A stretch of 64,000 nt of DNA from Nonomuraea corallina (GCF_027620315.1 NZ_JAPNNL010000003.1:42639-106638), one strand, 5' to 3'. Positions 1 through 8,611 are shown, numbered from the stretch's first letter. Program-made: numbers and translations. The notes: generated by a model not told the origin, from the sequence alone.

Positions 1-13
1 GACCGAGGAGTGA
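1..13 (+). CDS. Last codons of an upstream gene (partial)
   Basis: The frame ends Thr-Glu-Glu-stop with TGA at 11-13, four bases before the GTG of the siderophore synthetase gene. Such tight spacing fits the last gene of a desABC-type operon, where desC (the acyltransferase) normally precedes desD. Only four codons are visible, so the identity is inferred from context alone. Confidence 0.35.
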
Positions 14-17
14 CCGC

Positions 18-1820
18 GTGAACCCCCGTGAGGCCGTCGCCCACCTGACGCCCGAGAACTGGGCCCGCGCCAACCGCCATCTGGTCCGCAAGGCGCTGTC
101 CGAGTTCGCCCATGAGCGGCTGTTCACGCCGGAGCCGCTCGGCGACGGCCGGTACGCCGTCCGCGGCGACGACGGCACGGTCGAGTACCGCTTCGCCGCC
201 ACCCTGCTGCCGCTCGACCACTGGCGGATAGACGCCGCCGGCATCACCCGGCACCGGATCTCCCCCGAAGGGGAGACCGAGCTGCCGCTGGACGCGATCG
301 CGCTCTGCGTCGAGCTGCGCCGCACGCTCGGCCTGAGCGACCAGGTCCTCCCCGTCTACCTGGAGGAGATCGGCTCCACCCTGTCCAGCGCCGCCTACAA
401 GCTCACCAAGCCGCGGATCGGCGCCGCCGAGCTGGCCAAGGCCTCCTACCAGGAGATCGAGACCGGCATGACCGAGGGCCACCCGTGCTTCGTGGCCAAC
501 AACGGCCGGATCGGCTACGGGGTGCACGACTTTCACGCGTACGCGCCCGAGGCCGCGCGCCCGGTGCGGCTCATCTGGCTGGCCGCGCACCGCGACCACG
601 CCACCTTCACCTGCTCGGCCGACCTCGACCACGACCGCCTCATGCGCGGTGAGCTGGGCGACGAACTGCTCGGCCGCTTCGCCGGCACCCTGGCCGAGCT
701 GGGGCTCGACCTGGCCGATCACGTGCTCATCCCGGTCCATCCCTGGCAGTGGTGGAACAAGCTGTCGGTCACCTTCGCCGCCGAGCTCGCCGAGCGCCGC
801 CTGGTCTGCCTCGGCCCCGGCGACGACGAGTACCTCGCCCAGCAGTCGGTCCGCACCTTCTTCAACACCACCGTCCCCTCCAGGCACTACGTGAAGACCG
901 CGCTGTCCGTGCTGAACATGGGCTTCATGCGGGGCCTGTCGGCCGCGTACATGGAGGCCACGCCGGCGATCAACGACTGGCTCGCCGGACTCGTCGCCGG
1001 GGACGAGATCCTGCGCGCGACCCGCCTGACGATCCTGCGCGAGCGGGCCGCCGTCGGCTACCGGCACCGGCAGTACGAGGCCGCCACCGACAGGTACTCG
1101 CCGTACCGCAAGATGCTCGCGGCGCTGTGGCGGGAGAGCCCGGTGCCCGGCCTGGAGCCGGGGCGGCGGACGGCCACCATGGCCTCACTGCTGCACGTCG
1201 ACCACGAGGGCCGGTCCTTCGCGGGCGCGCTGGTCGAGCGGTCGGGCCTGGCGCCGGAGGTGTGGCTGCGGCGCTACCTCGACGCCTACCTCACCCCGCT
1301 GCTGCACAGCTTCTACGCCTACGACCTGGCGTTCATGCCGCACGGCGAGAACGTCATCCTGGTCCTCGACGGCGGCGCGGTCGAACGGGTGATCTTCAAG
1401 GACATCGCCGAGGAGATCGTGGTGATGGACCCCGACGCGCCGCTGCCGCCGGGCGTGGACCGCGTCCGCGCGGAGATCCCGGAGCACATGAAGCTCCTGT
1501 CGATCTTCACCGACGTCTTCGACTGCTTCTTCCGCTTCCTGAGCGACGTCCTGGCGGCCGACGGCGTGCTCGGCGAGGAGACCTTCTGGCGGACGGTGGC
1601 CGCGTGCGCCGCCGACTACCAGGCGTCCGTCCCGCACCTGGCCGGCCGGTTCGAGCGCTACGACCTGTTCGCCGAGACGTTCCCGCTGTCCTGCCTCAAC
1701 CGGCTGCAACTGCGCGACAACCGGCAGATGGTCGACCTGGCCGACCCGTCGGCCGCGCTCCAGCTGGTCGGCGACCTGGCGAACCCGATCGCCAAGTTCT
1801 GTCTTGTTGACTCTCAGTGA
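18..1820 (+). CDS. desD: IucA/IucC-family NIS siderophore synthetase, desferrioxamine type
   Basis: This 600-residue protein matches NRPS-independent siderophore (NIS) synthetases of the IucA/IucC family, closest to DesD. DesD uses ATP to condense and cyclise N-hydroxy-N-succinylcadaverine units into desferrioxamine in the cytosol. The N-terminal IucA/IucC domain (about residues 130-400) holds the ATP-site segments KLTKPRIG, GHPCFVANNGRIGYG and VHPWQWWN. The FhuF-like C-terminal domain (about 420-590) holds MPHGENVILVL and FKDIAEEIVV. Length is normal for DesD. The GTG start at 18 has a GAGGAG ribosome site at 5-10 that overlaps the previous gene's end, so it is probably the last gene of an operon running in from the left. 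The operon promoter, where an iron box would be expected, lies outside the window. Confidence 0.92.
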   Translation: MNPREAVAHLTPENWARANRHLVRKALSEFAHERLFTPEPLGDGRYAVRGDDGTVEYRFAATLLPLDHWRIDAAGITRHRISPEGETELPLDAIALCVELRRTLGLSDQVLPVYLEEIGSTLSSAAYKLTKPRIGAAELAKASYQEIETGMTEGHPCFVANNGRIGYGVHDFHAYAPEAARPVRLIWLAAHRDHATFTCSADLDHDRLMRGELGDELLGRFAGTLAELGLDLADHVLIPVHPWQWWNKLSVTFAAELAERRLVCLGPGDDEYLAQQSVRTFFNTTVPSRHYVKTALSVLNMGFMRGLSAAYMEATPAINDWLAGLVAGDEILRATRLTILRERAAVGYRHRQYEAATDRYSPYRKMLAALWRESPVPGLEPGRRTATMASLLHVDHEGRSFAGALVERSGLAPEVWLRRYLDAYLTPLLHSFYAYDLAFMPHGENVILVLDGGAVERVIFKDIAEEIVVMDPDAPLPPGVDRVRAEIPEHMKLLSIFTDVFDCFFRFLSDVLAADGVLGEETFWRTVAACAADYQASVPHLAGRFERYDLFAETFPLSCLNRLQLRDNRQMVDLADPSAALQLVGDLANPIAKFCLVDSQ

Positions 1821-1871
1821 TGGCTCGGCTACAAATCGAAGGGTTCCAGTCCTTCGACCGAAAGGGACCCT

Positions 1872-2183
1872 GTGCGCCGTCTCACGAGCACTCTTCTGGC
1901 CTGCGCCGCCGCCGGCGGCATCCTCACCGCCGCCGGCCCTGCCGTGGGGGCCACGGCCGCCGTTCCGGCGGGCAACGCGCCCTCGTGCGTGGCCGTCTGG
2001 CAGACCAAGGGCACCGTCACCAAGACCGGCTACGCCCGCAACGACTGCAACCGCAGGCTCCGGCTGAAGATCAAGTGGGCGCGCGGCACCGACGGCTCCT
2101 GCCACACGGTCGACCGGGGCCGGACCATCTCCTCGAAGGTGGGACGGGGACCGCGCACCTTCGACGGCGCGGACCTCTGCTGA
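1872..2183 (+). CDS. Secreted tendamistat-like (alpha-amylase inhibitor fold) small protein
   Basis: This 103-residue protein has a clear signal peptide (MRRLTSTLLACAAAGG..., cut near AVGATA). The mature part of about 70 residues has four cysteines. Spacing and neighbouring residues resemble the Streptomyces alpha-amylase inhibitor tendamistat (PF01356): APSCV near the N-terminus, N-x-C about 20 residues on, a T-x-G-x-C segment, and a C-terminal LC. The inhibitory Trp-Arg-Tyr triplet of tendamistat is absent; the equivalent loop reads KGTVTKTGYARND. The fold is therefore likely (two disulfides, beta sandwich), but amylase inhibition is doubtful. It starts at GTG 1872 with AAAGGGA just upstream. 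It follows desD by 51 bases but is probably functionally unrelated. Confidence 0.72.
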   Translation: MRRLTSTLLACAAAGGILTAAGPAVGATAAVPAGNAPSCVAVWQTKGTVTKTGYARNDCNRRLRLKIKWARGTDGSCHTVDRGRTISSKVGRGPRTFDGADLC

Positions 2184-2319
2184 CGACCCTGCCGCGTGAC
2201 GCCGGGTCGCCGGACTCTCCTGCGACCCGGCCACGCCGCCGTGACCGCCGTGGCCGCGCGCCGGCGATACTCTGCGATCCGGGCCATTCGCCATCGGATC
2301 GTACGGGAGACGCCAGGGC

Positions 2320-3402
2320 ATGCACACGCCGTCAGGAGCCGTCCGGATCGGCGTCCTCGTGCCACTCACCCGGCCTGGCTGGACCGAGGCGGGCCGGCAC
2401 CTGCTCGCCGGGCTCGACCTGGCCGCCCGGGAGGTCAACGACGCCGGCGGGATCGGCGGAAGGCCGCTCGACCTCGTCGTCCGGGACACCGCCGCCGATC
2501 CGGTGAAGGCCGCGGCGGCCGTCGACGAACTGGCGGGCCTGGGCGTGGCGGCCCTGGCCGGGGAGTACCACAGTGTCGTGGCCCGCGCGGTCGCCGCCAG
2601 GGCCGACGCGCTCGGCCTGCCGTTCCTCTGCTCGTCGGCGGTGCTCGACACGCTCACGGACCGGCCGGCGCGGTGGGTGGCGCGGATCGCGCCGGCGCAG
2701 TCCCACGGCTGGCGGATCTACGCGGACTTCCTCCTCGGCGCGGGCCACGGCCGGATCGCCGTGGCGGCCGAGCCGAGCGTCTACTGGGCGTCCGGCACCC
2801 GCGTCCTGCGGGACCACCTCGTTCCGCGCGGCGGCTCCGTCACCGAGCTGGACCTGCGCGCACTCAGCCCCGCCGCCGTGTGCGACGAACTGGCCGGCGG
2901 CCGCGCGACGGCTCTCCTTCTGCTGGCCGGCCATCCGGAACCGGCGGTGCCGCTCGTCAGGGCCGTCCGCCGCGACGCGCGCCTCTCCGGGATCATGATC
3001 GGCGCGCCGGCCGGGCAGCCGGAGTTCGCCTCGTGGGCGACCTCGCTGGGCGTGGACGGCGCCGCGATCCCGTTCCTGCGCTACCTGCCCGGCCGTCTCG
3101 GGCCGCTCGGGGCACGGGTCGAGACTGCCCTGCGTGAGCGGCTGAGCGCGGCGCCGTCCTTCGTCGCCTTCGAGGGGTACGACACGGTCGCCGTTCTCGC
3201 CGAGGTGCTGCGTTCCCGCGGCGTGGACCGGGCGCGCGTGGCGGAGGGCTGGCCGCGCGTCGAGGTCGAGGGCACGCGCGGGCCGATCCGGTTCTCCCGC
3301 GAGCCGGGCATCGGCGTGTGGCAGTGGGCGTGGGCTCCCGTCCAGGTGGTCGACCGGGACCCGGCGGATCCCGGGCGGCTGCGCGTCCTGCGCGCCGGCT
3401 GA
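2320..3402 (+). CDS. LivK-like ABC transporter substrate-binding protein without signal peptide
   Basis: This 360-residue protein has the type I periplasmic-binding fold of branched-chain amino-acid/amide binding proteins (Peripla_BP_6). It opens with VRIGVLVPLTRPG, followed by GLDLAAREVNDAGGIGGRPLDLVVRD, the usual first alpha/beta unit of that family. The second lobe begins around residue 125 (GWRIYADFLLGAGHGRIAV). No secretion signal or lipobox Cys precedes the domain and no upstream in-frame extension adds one. No permease or ATPase genes adjoin it. It may be a cytosolic sensor or orphan amide-binding protein rather than a transport component. The ATG at 2320 lacks a strong ribosome site (GGGAGACGCCAGGGC upstream). 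The ligand cannot be deduced. Confidence 0.8.
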   Translation: MHTPSGAVRIGVLVPLTRPGWTEAGRHLLAGLDLAAREVNDAGGIGGRPLDLVVRDTAADPVKAAAAVDELAGLGVAALAGEYHSVVARAVAARADALGLPFLCSSAVLDTLTDRPARWVARIAPAQSHGWRIYADFLLGAGHGRIAVAAEPSVYWASGTRVLRDHLVPRGGSVTELDLRALSPAAVCDELAGGRATALLLLAGHPEPAVPLVRAVRRDARLSGIMIGAPAGQPEFASWATSLGVDGAAIPFLRYLPGRLGPLGARVETALRERLSAAPSFVAFEGYDTVAVLAEVLRSRGVDRARVAEGWPRVEVEGTRGPIRFSREPGIGVWQWAWAPVQVVDRDPADPGRLRVLRAG

Positions 3403-3409
3403 CGCGGGG

Positions 3410-4054
3410 TCAGGCGGCGGCGCTCCCGGTCGAGCCGAGGGCGAGCATGACGGCCAGCGCTCCGAGCAGGCCGCCCATGGTGATCCGCTGGGTCCGCATC
3501 CAGGCGGGGCGGCGGGAGAGGAAGCCCGCGACGGCCCCGGCGGCCAGCACGATCGCCAGGTTGACCGAGACCGCCACCGCGATCTGGCAGCCGCCGAGGA
3601 GGATCCCCTGGAGCAGCACGTCGCCGCGGCCGAGGTCGACGAACTGCGGGATGACGGAGACGTACAGGATGGCGATCTTGGGGTTGAGCAGGTTGGTCAT
3701 CAGCCCCATCGCGAACAGGCGGCGCGGGGAGTCGGCGGGCACGTCCTGGACGGCGAAGACCGACGCGCCGCCGGGCTTGACGGTCTTCCAGGCGAGCCAG
3801 AGCAGGTAGAGCGCGCCGGCGATCCGGATCGCGGTGAGGAGTTCGGGCACGGCCGCGAACAGCACGGCCAGGCCCAGGTTGGCGCCCACCAGGTAGACGA
3901 GGAAGCCGGCCGCGACTCCGGCCAGGGAGATGATCCCGGCCCGGCGGCCCTGGCTGATGCTCCGCGACACCAGGTACATCATGTTCGGGCCCGGCGACAG
4001 GACCATGCCCAGCGCGATGGCGACCACGCCCAGGACCGCACTCTGTTCGATCAT
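3410..4054 (-). CDS. LysE/RhtB-family amino-acid exporter
   Basis: This 214-residue integral membrane protein of the LysE/RhtB family exports amino acids or related small molecules. The N-terminal helix carries the family motif GMVLSPGPNMMYLVSRSISQGRRAG in slightly varied form. Five to six hydrophobic helices follow. The start chosen is ATG 4054 (MIEQSAVLG), because the first helix begins there and a GGAGG lies upstream; a longer in-frame extension to 4114 would cross the operator. It is divergent from a MocR-type regulator with a perfect palindrome between them, which suggests that regulator controls this exporter. The two genes share a 123-bp promoter region. Confidence 0.88.
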   Translation of the reverse strand: MIEQSAVLGVVAIALGMVLSPGPNMMYLVSRSISQGRRAGIISLAGVAAGFLVYLVGANLGLAVLFAAVPELLTAIRIAGALYLLWLAWKTVKPGGASVFAVQDVPADSPRRLFAMGLMTNLLNPKIAILYVSVIPQFVDLGRGDVLLQGILLGGCQIAVAVSVNLAIVLAAGAVAGFLSRRPAWMRTQRITMGGLLGALAVMLALGSTGSAAA

Positions 4055-4108
4055 CGAAACCCCCGCCCCTCCTTCGATGGGGTGACGGTATTCGCGCGCG
4101 CCGCATCG

Positions 4109-4129
4109 GTGCAATAGTTTCTATTGCAC
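4109..4129. promoter_or_regulatory. Perfect 9-3-9 palindrome, candidate MocR operator
   Basis: The arms GTGCAATAG and CTATTGCAC are exact reverse complements separated by TTT. The site lies midway between the divergent LysE exporter (start 4054) and the MocR regulator (start 4178), inside an AT-richer island. A partial further copy, GAGCAATGCTGTGC, follows at about 4133-4146. MocR/GntR proteins bind short repeats in such positions; assignment to this regulator is inferred from location. Confidence 0.7.
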
Positions 4130-4177
4130 TCGGAGCAATGCTGTGCTTGACTTCGTCGAGTACGAGGGAGGCGCGGC

Positions 4178-5515
4178 ATGGACGACTACCGGCGGGTCGC
4201 CGACGAGGTGGCGGCGGAGATCGCGGCCGGGAGGCTGCGGCCGGGCGACCGCCTGCCGACGCAGCGCGAGTTCGCGCGCCGCCGCGCCATCGCCGCCTCC
4301 ACCGCCGCCCGCGTCTACAAGGAGCTGGTCCGCCGAGGGCTGACGGTCGGCGAGGTGGGGCGCGGCACGTTCGTCAGGGCCGCCGCTCCCTCCCTCGACC
4401 CGGCGCTCGCCGAACCGGCCGGCAGCCGGGTCGACCTGGAGCTCAACTTCGCCTCCGTGCCCGAGCAGACGGGTCTGCTGGCGGAGAGCCTCGCCCCGCT
4501 GCTGCGCCCCGGCGTGCTCGCGTCGTCCCTGGGGCCGGTGGGCGCCGCCGGGACGCCCCTGGCTCGCGGTGCCGTCGCCGAGCTGCTCGCCCACGGCGAC
4601 TGGCGGCCGGATCCGGAGCGGGTGCTGTTCGCGGGCAACGGCCGGCAGGCGATCGCGGCGGCGATGGCCGCGATGGCCGCACCCGGCGCGAGGGTCGGCG
4701 TGGAGGAGCTCACCTATCCCGTCGTCAAGGCGATCGCGGGCCGGCTCGGCGTCACCCTCGTGCCCCTGGCCGTGGACGCGGCCGGGCTGGTCCCCGAGGC
4801 CGTGGAGGCCGCCGCCCGCAGGACCCCGCTCGACGCCCTCTACCTCCAGCCGACGCTGCACAACCCGCTGTCGCGGACCATGCCGGTGGCCCGCCGGGCC
4901 GAGCTCGCGGACCTGCTGGCCCGGCTCGACCTGTACGCGATCGAGGACGCGATCTGGTCGTTCCTCCGCCCCGACCTGCCGCCTCTCGCCGCGCTGGCCC
5001 CGGGACGGACGGTGCTGGTCGACAGCCTCTCCAAGCGGCTGGCCCCCGGCCTGACGCTCGGGTTCGCCGTGGCGCCGGCGTCGCTCGGCGCGGGCGTCTC
5101 TACCGCGCTGCGTTCCGGCGGGTGGACGCCGATGCGCTTCGCGCTGGACGCCGCCGGCCGGTGGCTGAGCGACGGCGTCGTCGACGCGGTGGCCGGCGCC
5201 AAACGGCGGGAGGCCGCCGCGCGGCAGGAGCTCGTGGCCCGGCATCTCGGGGAGTTCGCCCTGGACAGCGATCCCCACTCCTTCTCCTGCTGGTGGGAGC
5301 TGCCGCCGCCGTGGCGGGCCGACACCTTCGTGGCCGCCGCCGCGCGTCACGGCATCGCGGTCACCCCGGCGGCGGCGTTCGCCGTGGGCCGCCGCCGCGC
5401 CCCGAACGCCGTCCGCCTCGGCCTGGCCTCGCCGCCGGCGGACGTCCTGGCGCGCGCGCTGTCCACGCTCGCCGGGCTCGCCCGCTCCGCGCCTGAGGAC
5501 CAGATCGCCGAATGA
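4178..5515 (+). CDS. MocR/PdxR-like GntR-family regulator with aminotransferase domain
   Basis: This 445-residue fusion has an N-terminal GntR winged helix (about 1-70; LPTQREFARRRAIAASTAARVYKELVRRG) and a fold-type I PLP aminotransferase-like domain (about 85-440). The PLP-binding lysine is in SLSKRLAPG (Lys286), preceded by the AIEDAIWSF segment with the cofactor Asp. MocR regulators use bound PLP or an amino-acid adduct as the signal and usually do not catalyse transamination. The gene is divergent from a LysE-family exporter, a common pairing in which MocR controls export of an amino compound. It converges on the fasciclin gene over a shared terminator hairpin. The effector is unknown. 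Confidence 0.9.
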   Translation: MDDYRRVADEVAAEIAAGRLRPGDRLPTQREFARRRAIAASTAARVYKELVRRGLTVGEVGRGTFVRAAAPSLDPALAEPAGSRVDLELNFASVPEQTGLLAESLAPLLRPGVLASSLGPVGAAGTPLARGAVAELLAHGDWRPDPERVLFAGNGRQAIAAAMAAMAAPGARVGVEELTYPVVKAIAGRLGVTLVPLAVDAAGLVPEAVEAAARRTPLDALYLQPTLHNPLSRTMPVARRAELADLLARLDLYAIEDAIWSFLRPDLPPLAALAPGRTVLVDSLSKRLAPGLTLGFAVAPASLGAGVSTALRSGGWTPMRFALDAAGRWLSDGVVDAVAGAKRREAAARQELVARHLGEFALDSDPHSFSCWWELPPPWRADTFVAAAARHGIAVTPAAAFAVGRRRAPNAVRLGLASPPADVLARALSTLAGLARSAPEDQIAE

Positions 5516-5522
5516 CCCGTAC

Positions 5523-5551
5523 GGGGGCGCGACCCGGACGGTCGCGCCCCC
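5523..5551. terminator. Bidirectional terminator hairpin
   Basis: Perfect 12-bp inverted repeat (GGGGGCGCGACC / GGTCGCGCCCCC) with a 5-base loop between the converging MocR gene (ends 5515) and fasciclin gene (ends 5564). No T-run follows, as is usual in high-GC actinomycetes. Confidence 0.75.
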
Positions 5552-5563
5552 TGGGTCCGCGGG

Positions 5564-6124
5564 TCACTGAGGTGTCAGGACCTGGTCGATGACGTAGACG
5601 GTGGCGTTGCGCGTCTGCACGTTGCCGCAGGCCACGGTCGCGCCGTTGACCGTGTAGGACTCTCCGGACTTCTCCACGGTCAGATCGCCGCCCTGCAGGG
5701 TGGTGAGCGGGCCCTCGGTCAGCTGGTCGGGCGCCTTCTTCCCCTCGACGACGTGATACTGGAGGATCTTGGTGAGCTGCTCCTTGTCGCTCATGAGCTG
5801 GTCCCGCTGCTCCTGCGGGACCGCTTCGAACGCCTCGTTGGTGGGCGCGAAGACGGTGATGCCCTCGGCGGAGTTGAGCTTGTCCGCCAGACCTGCCTGC
5901 TTCACCGCCTCCGCCAGCGCGGAGAGTTCCGGCACCTGGCCGAGCGCCGTCCCCACCGGCTGGTCGGCGAGATCGGAGACTTTGTTCTCGATCGCGGAGC
6001 ACCCGGTCCCGACCAGGCTCTGGCTGGGCGAGGGTGAGGGCGCGGGCGAGGCGGCGAAGGCGCCGGTGGTGCCCGCCACGGTCGCGGTCAGTGCCAAGCC
6101 CGCCGCGAGAAGCGTTCTTTTCAC
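5564..6124 (-). CDS. Secreted fasciclin (FAS1) domain protein
   Basis: This 186-residue exported protein has a signal peptide (MKRTLLAAGLALTATVAG, cut after TGAFA), a short Pro/Ser linker (PAPSPSPSQS) and one FAS1 domain (about 55-186). FAS1 hallmarks are visible: ITVFAPTNEAFEAVP, LTKILQYHVVEGK and the C-terminal VYVIDQVLTP. The architecture is that of mycobacterial MPT70/MPT83-type adhesion proteins. It has two cysteines (GTGCSA and VACGNV), which may form a disulfide. The 181 bases upstream, to 6305, hold no gene. No adjacent sigma/anti-sigma pair like SigK/RskA is present, so its control is unknown. Confidence 0.9.
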   Translation of the reverse strand: MKRTLLAAGLALTATVAGTTGAFAASPAPSPSPSQSLVGTGCSAIENKVSDLADQPVGTALGQVPELSALAEAVKQAGLADKLNSAEGITVFAPTNEAFEAVPQEQRDQLMSDKEQLTKILQYHVVEGKKAPDQLTEGPLTTLQGGDLTVEKSGESYTVNGATVACGNVQTRNATVYVIDQVLTPQ

Positions 6125-6305
6125 GATGGTCCCCCTGTAATGCTGGAAGCCGTCCGCGGTCGAGCCGCGTCACGGCGCGGAGCGGCCCGAGGTTCCGGGC
6201 CCTGGGTTCCCTTCAGGACCAGTGTCCGTGGTCACTTCTCATCCCCGAGTCGGACTTCTCCCAAAAGCCCGCAAATCACCTATAACGGACGAACAGCTGT
6301 TCTGC

Positions 6306-8525
6306 TCACGCCGGCCTCGCGAGGCGGGCGAAGGAGAGCACGACCACCGTGGACAGCAGCCAGCCCAGCAGGCCGGCCACATTGAGCAGCGTCGACACCA
6401 GCGACCCGCCGCCGGTGCGGGTCTCGGGGTACCACGTCGCCCGCTGCCCCAGGGACAGGAGCGGGACCACGGTGTCGACGGTGTAGAAGAGCGGGTCGAA
6501 GCAGCGCACCTGGCCGTCGCCGCACGGACCCGGCCGGGGGTCCCTTCCGGACACGGTGACGGTGCCGTCCGGTGACGGGGTCGCGGCCTCGACCGTGACC
6601 AGCCGGCCGTCCGCCGCGTACACGTTGCCGCGCGGGTCGGTGGCGCGCATCGTCTGCTGGACCGACGGGGTGAGCAGCATGCCGTAGACGAGCAGGAGCA
6701 GGGCGCCGAGCATCCACAGCACCCGGCTGGGACGGTAGCCGTAGCCGACGGTGACGTCATAGACCGCGTCGCGGATCTTGAGCCAGCCCCGCCGGGGAGC
6801 CCGCCGGCGCAGCTCCATGAGCAGGTGCTCGGCCTCGACCGGGCGGCCGTGCTGGCGGAACGCGCGGGCCGCCTGCTCGTACGGGCTCGCGTCGTAGGAG
6901 TCCATGGACCGCAGCCAGTCGCGGCGCTGCCGCCAGTCCCAGGCGTCGTCGAAGCGGTCGTAGACGAAGCCGGAGATCGCCGTGTCGGAAGGCCAGCGGG
7001 TCACGTCGTCGGCGAGAACCGTGGTGGACGCGCCGGTCAGGTCGACCCGCGGCGGCACGTCGGCCCAGCGCAGGCGCATGCCTTCGCGGGTGGTGGCCGA
7101 CACGGCCCTGATGCCGGCGGTGAAGGTGCCGCCGTCGCAGTCGAGCCTGCCCTCCGCGGCGCACCGGTTGAGCACGACCTCGCCGTCCGCGACGAAACCC
7201 GCGCCGAGCAGGATGGGGCCCCGGATGAGCGCCTGTTCGAGTGAGAGCGCCTCGCCTCCGGGGTTGCGCAACCGGGCGCCGCGCGCGTTGACCACGCCGC
7301 CGATCGTCGCGGCGCGGAAGCCGAGCCTGCCTCCCGTCGTCCTCACCCCGCGCACGTTCACCATGCCGTCGATCACGGCGCCCTGGGCGGAGACGGCGGA
7401 GTTGCCCTCCGGGTGGCTCCAGCGGGTGCCTCTCAGCGTGAGGTCGCCCCGGATGTGCGCTCCGGCCAGGCGGAGCGTGCCCTCGACGGTCGCGCCCGCC
7501 TCGACGAGCAGCCCCGACCGCAGCTCGGCGTTGCTCAGGTCGAGCGCGCGGCCGCCGGGGACGGTGAAGGCGCTCTCGCGGCTGATCTGGATGGTGCTGA
7601 ACGATCCCATGCTCAGGTCCACGCCGCCGCTGATCCGGCACTCGCCCTCGATCCCAAGGGGTCCGCTGACGGTGAGGCCGGGGGCGCTGATGGCGGTGCC
7701 GGTGCTCCGGCCGCTGCTGTAGGCGACGCCGGTGACCGGGCCGGTGGGGTCGATGGTGGCATTACGGATCAGGACATGTCCGGAGATGCGGGTGTTGCCG
7801 AGGTCGATGCGGCCGCGGACCAGCGGCCGTCTGCCGGCCTGGTCGTCGATGAGGAACACACTTCCGCCGATCTCGGCGTCCCCCAGGTCCAGCGCCAGGT
7901 CCTGCTGCGGGCGGGTGAGGCAGGCCCCGGTGAGGTCCAGCGACCCCGCGATCCGCGCGCCGATCAGCCGTAACGCCCCCCGGGCCTCGAAGCGGTGCAG
8001 CAGCCGGATCGTGCCGCCCACGATGACGCGGTCGGCCTGGATCGCCCGGCCGTCCGACTCGATCAGCGTGTCCAGGCAGAGCAGGCGCCCGCCGATCTCG
8101 GACTCGCAGAGCCAGACGGCCGCGGTGGACGAGGTGCTGGCGGGGGTCCGCAGATCACCGCTGATCCGTGACCTGGACAGGTCCAGGTCACGGCGCACCC
8201 GCAGGCCGTTGGCCAGGAGGCCGGGGATCGTGCAGCCGTCGAGCGCCAGCAGGTGCAGGTCGGCGCCGTCCAGGTCGAGCGGCTCGTCGAACACGCACCC
8301 GGCGAACCGCAGCGGGAAGGTGACGGCCATGCCCGTCAGGTCGAGCCCCCCGGTGATCCTGGCCCTCTCGATCACCAGGCCGCGGGGGTCGATCTCCGCC
8401 GGGTCGCGCCGGCACAGCTTGCGGACGAGCGCGGCCTCGACGACGAGCTCCTCCCCGCCCGGCGGCCGGACGGCCTGGCCCGCCCGGCAGGCCCGTAGCA
8501 GGGCCGCCTCGTCGAGGGCCGTCAC
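6306..8525 (-). CDS. Large pentapeptide-like repeat protein with two C-terminal membrane helices
   Basis: This 739-residue protein is mostly (about 40-500) a solenoid of short irregular repeats of the type A(D/N)L-x-x with recurring G(G)x(L/I)x(L/C) rungs, such as ISGDLRT, IGGSVFL, IRGDLTLRG and IGGVVNARG. These resemble pentapeptide or bactofilin-like beta-helical scaffolds. A charged alpha-helical segment follows (about 530-595, with YEQAARAFRQHGRPVEAEHLLMELRRRAPR). Then come two membrane helices (about 600-620 and 705-735) flanking an extracytoplasmic loop of about 85 residues with two cysteines. Similar actinomycete proteins are often labelled membrane-associated oxidoreductases, but I see no cofactor motif. 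The start at GTG 8525 is the only good one. The gene stands alone and its function is unknown. Confidence 0.75.
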   Translation of the reverse strand: MTALDEAALLRACRAGQAVRPPGGEELVVEAALVRKLCRRDPAEIDPRGLVIERARITGGLDLTGMAVTFPLRFAGCVFDEPLDLDGADLHLLALDGCTIPGLLANGLRVRRDLDLSRSRISGDLRTPASTSSTAAVWLCESEIGGRLLCLDTLIESDGRAIQADRVIVGGTIRLLHRFEARGALRLIGARIAGSLDLTGACLTRPQQDLALDLGDAEIGGSVFLIDDQAGRRPLVRGRIDLGNTRISGHVLIRNATIDPTGPVTGVAYSSGRSTGTAISAPGLTVSGPLGIEGECRISGGVDLSMGSFSTIQISRESAFTVPGGRALDLSNAELRSGLLVEAGATVEGTLRLAGAHIRGDLTLRGTRWSHPEGNSAVSAQGAVIDGMVNVRGVRTTGGRLGFRAATIGGVVNARGARLRNPGGEALSLEQALIRGPILLGAGFVADGEVVLNRCAAEGRLDCDGGTFTAGIRAVSATTREGMRLRWADVPPRVDLTGASTTVLADDVTRWPSDTAISGFVYDRFDDAWDWRQRRDWLRSMDSYDASPYEQAARAFRQHGRPVEAEHLLMELRRRAPRRGWLKIRDAVYDVTVGYGYRPSRVLWMLGALLLLVYGMLLTPSVQQTMRATDPRGNVYAADGRLVTVEAATPSPDGTVTVSGRDPRPGPCGDGQVRCFDPLFYTVDTVVPLLSLGQRATWYPETRTGGGSLVSTLLNVAGLLGWLLSTVVVLSFARLARPA

Positions 8526-8611
8526 GACGGGAGCGGGATCGCCGGCATGGACATGAGATCAACTTAGCCGAGCGGCTCCCGGCCGACGACCGGCGGGGAG
8601 AAGGGGGCCCG

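Noticed and set aside
1185..2657. Long minus-strand open frame (about 490 codons) opposite desD and the small secreted gene
   Set aside because: It is antisense to well-supported genes, has Arg/Ala/Gly/Pro-rich low-complexity translation, and no family match; it arises from the GC-rich third positions.
3482..5300. The LysE/MocR pair as a pyridoxine (PdxR) regulon
   Set aside because: No pdxS/pdxT or other vitamin B6 genes adjoin; the exporter partner favours an amino-compound export role.
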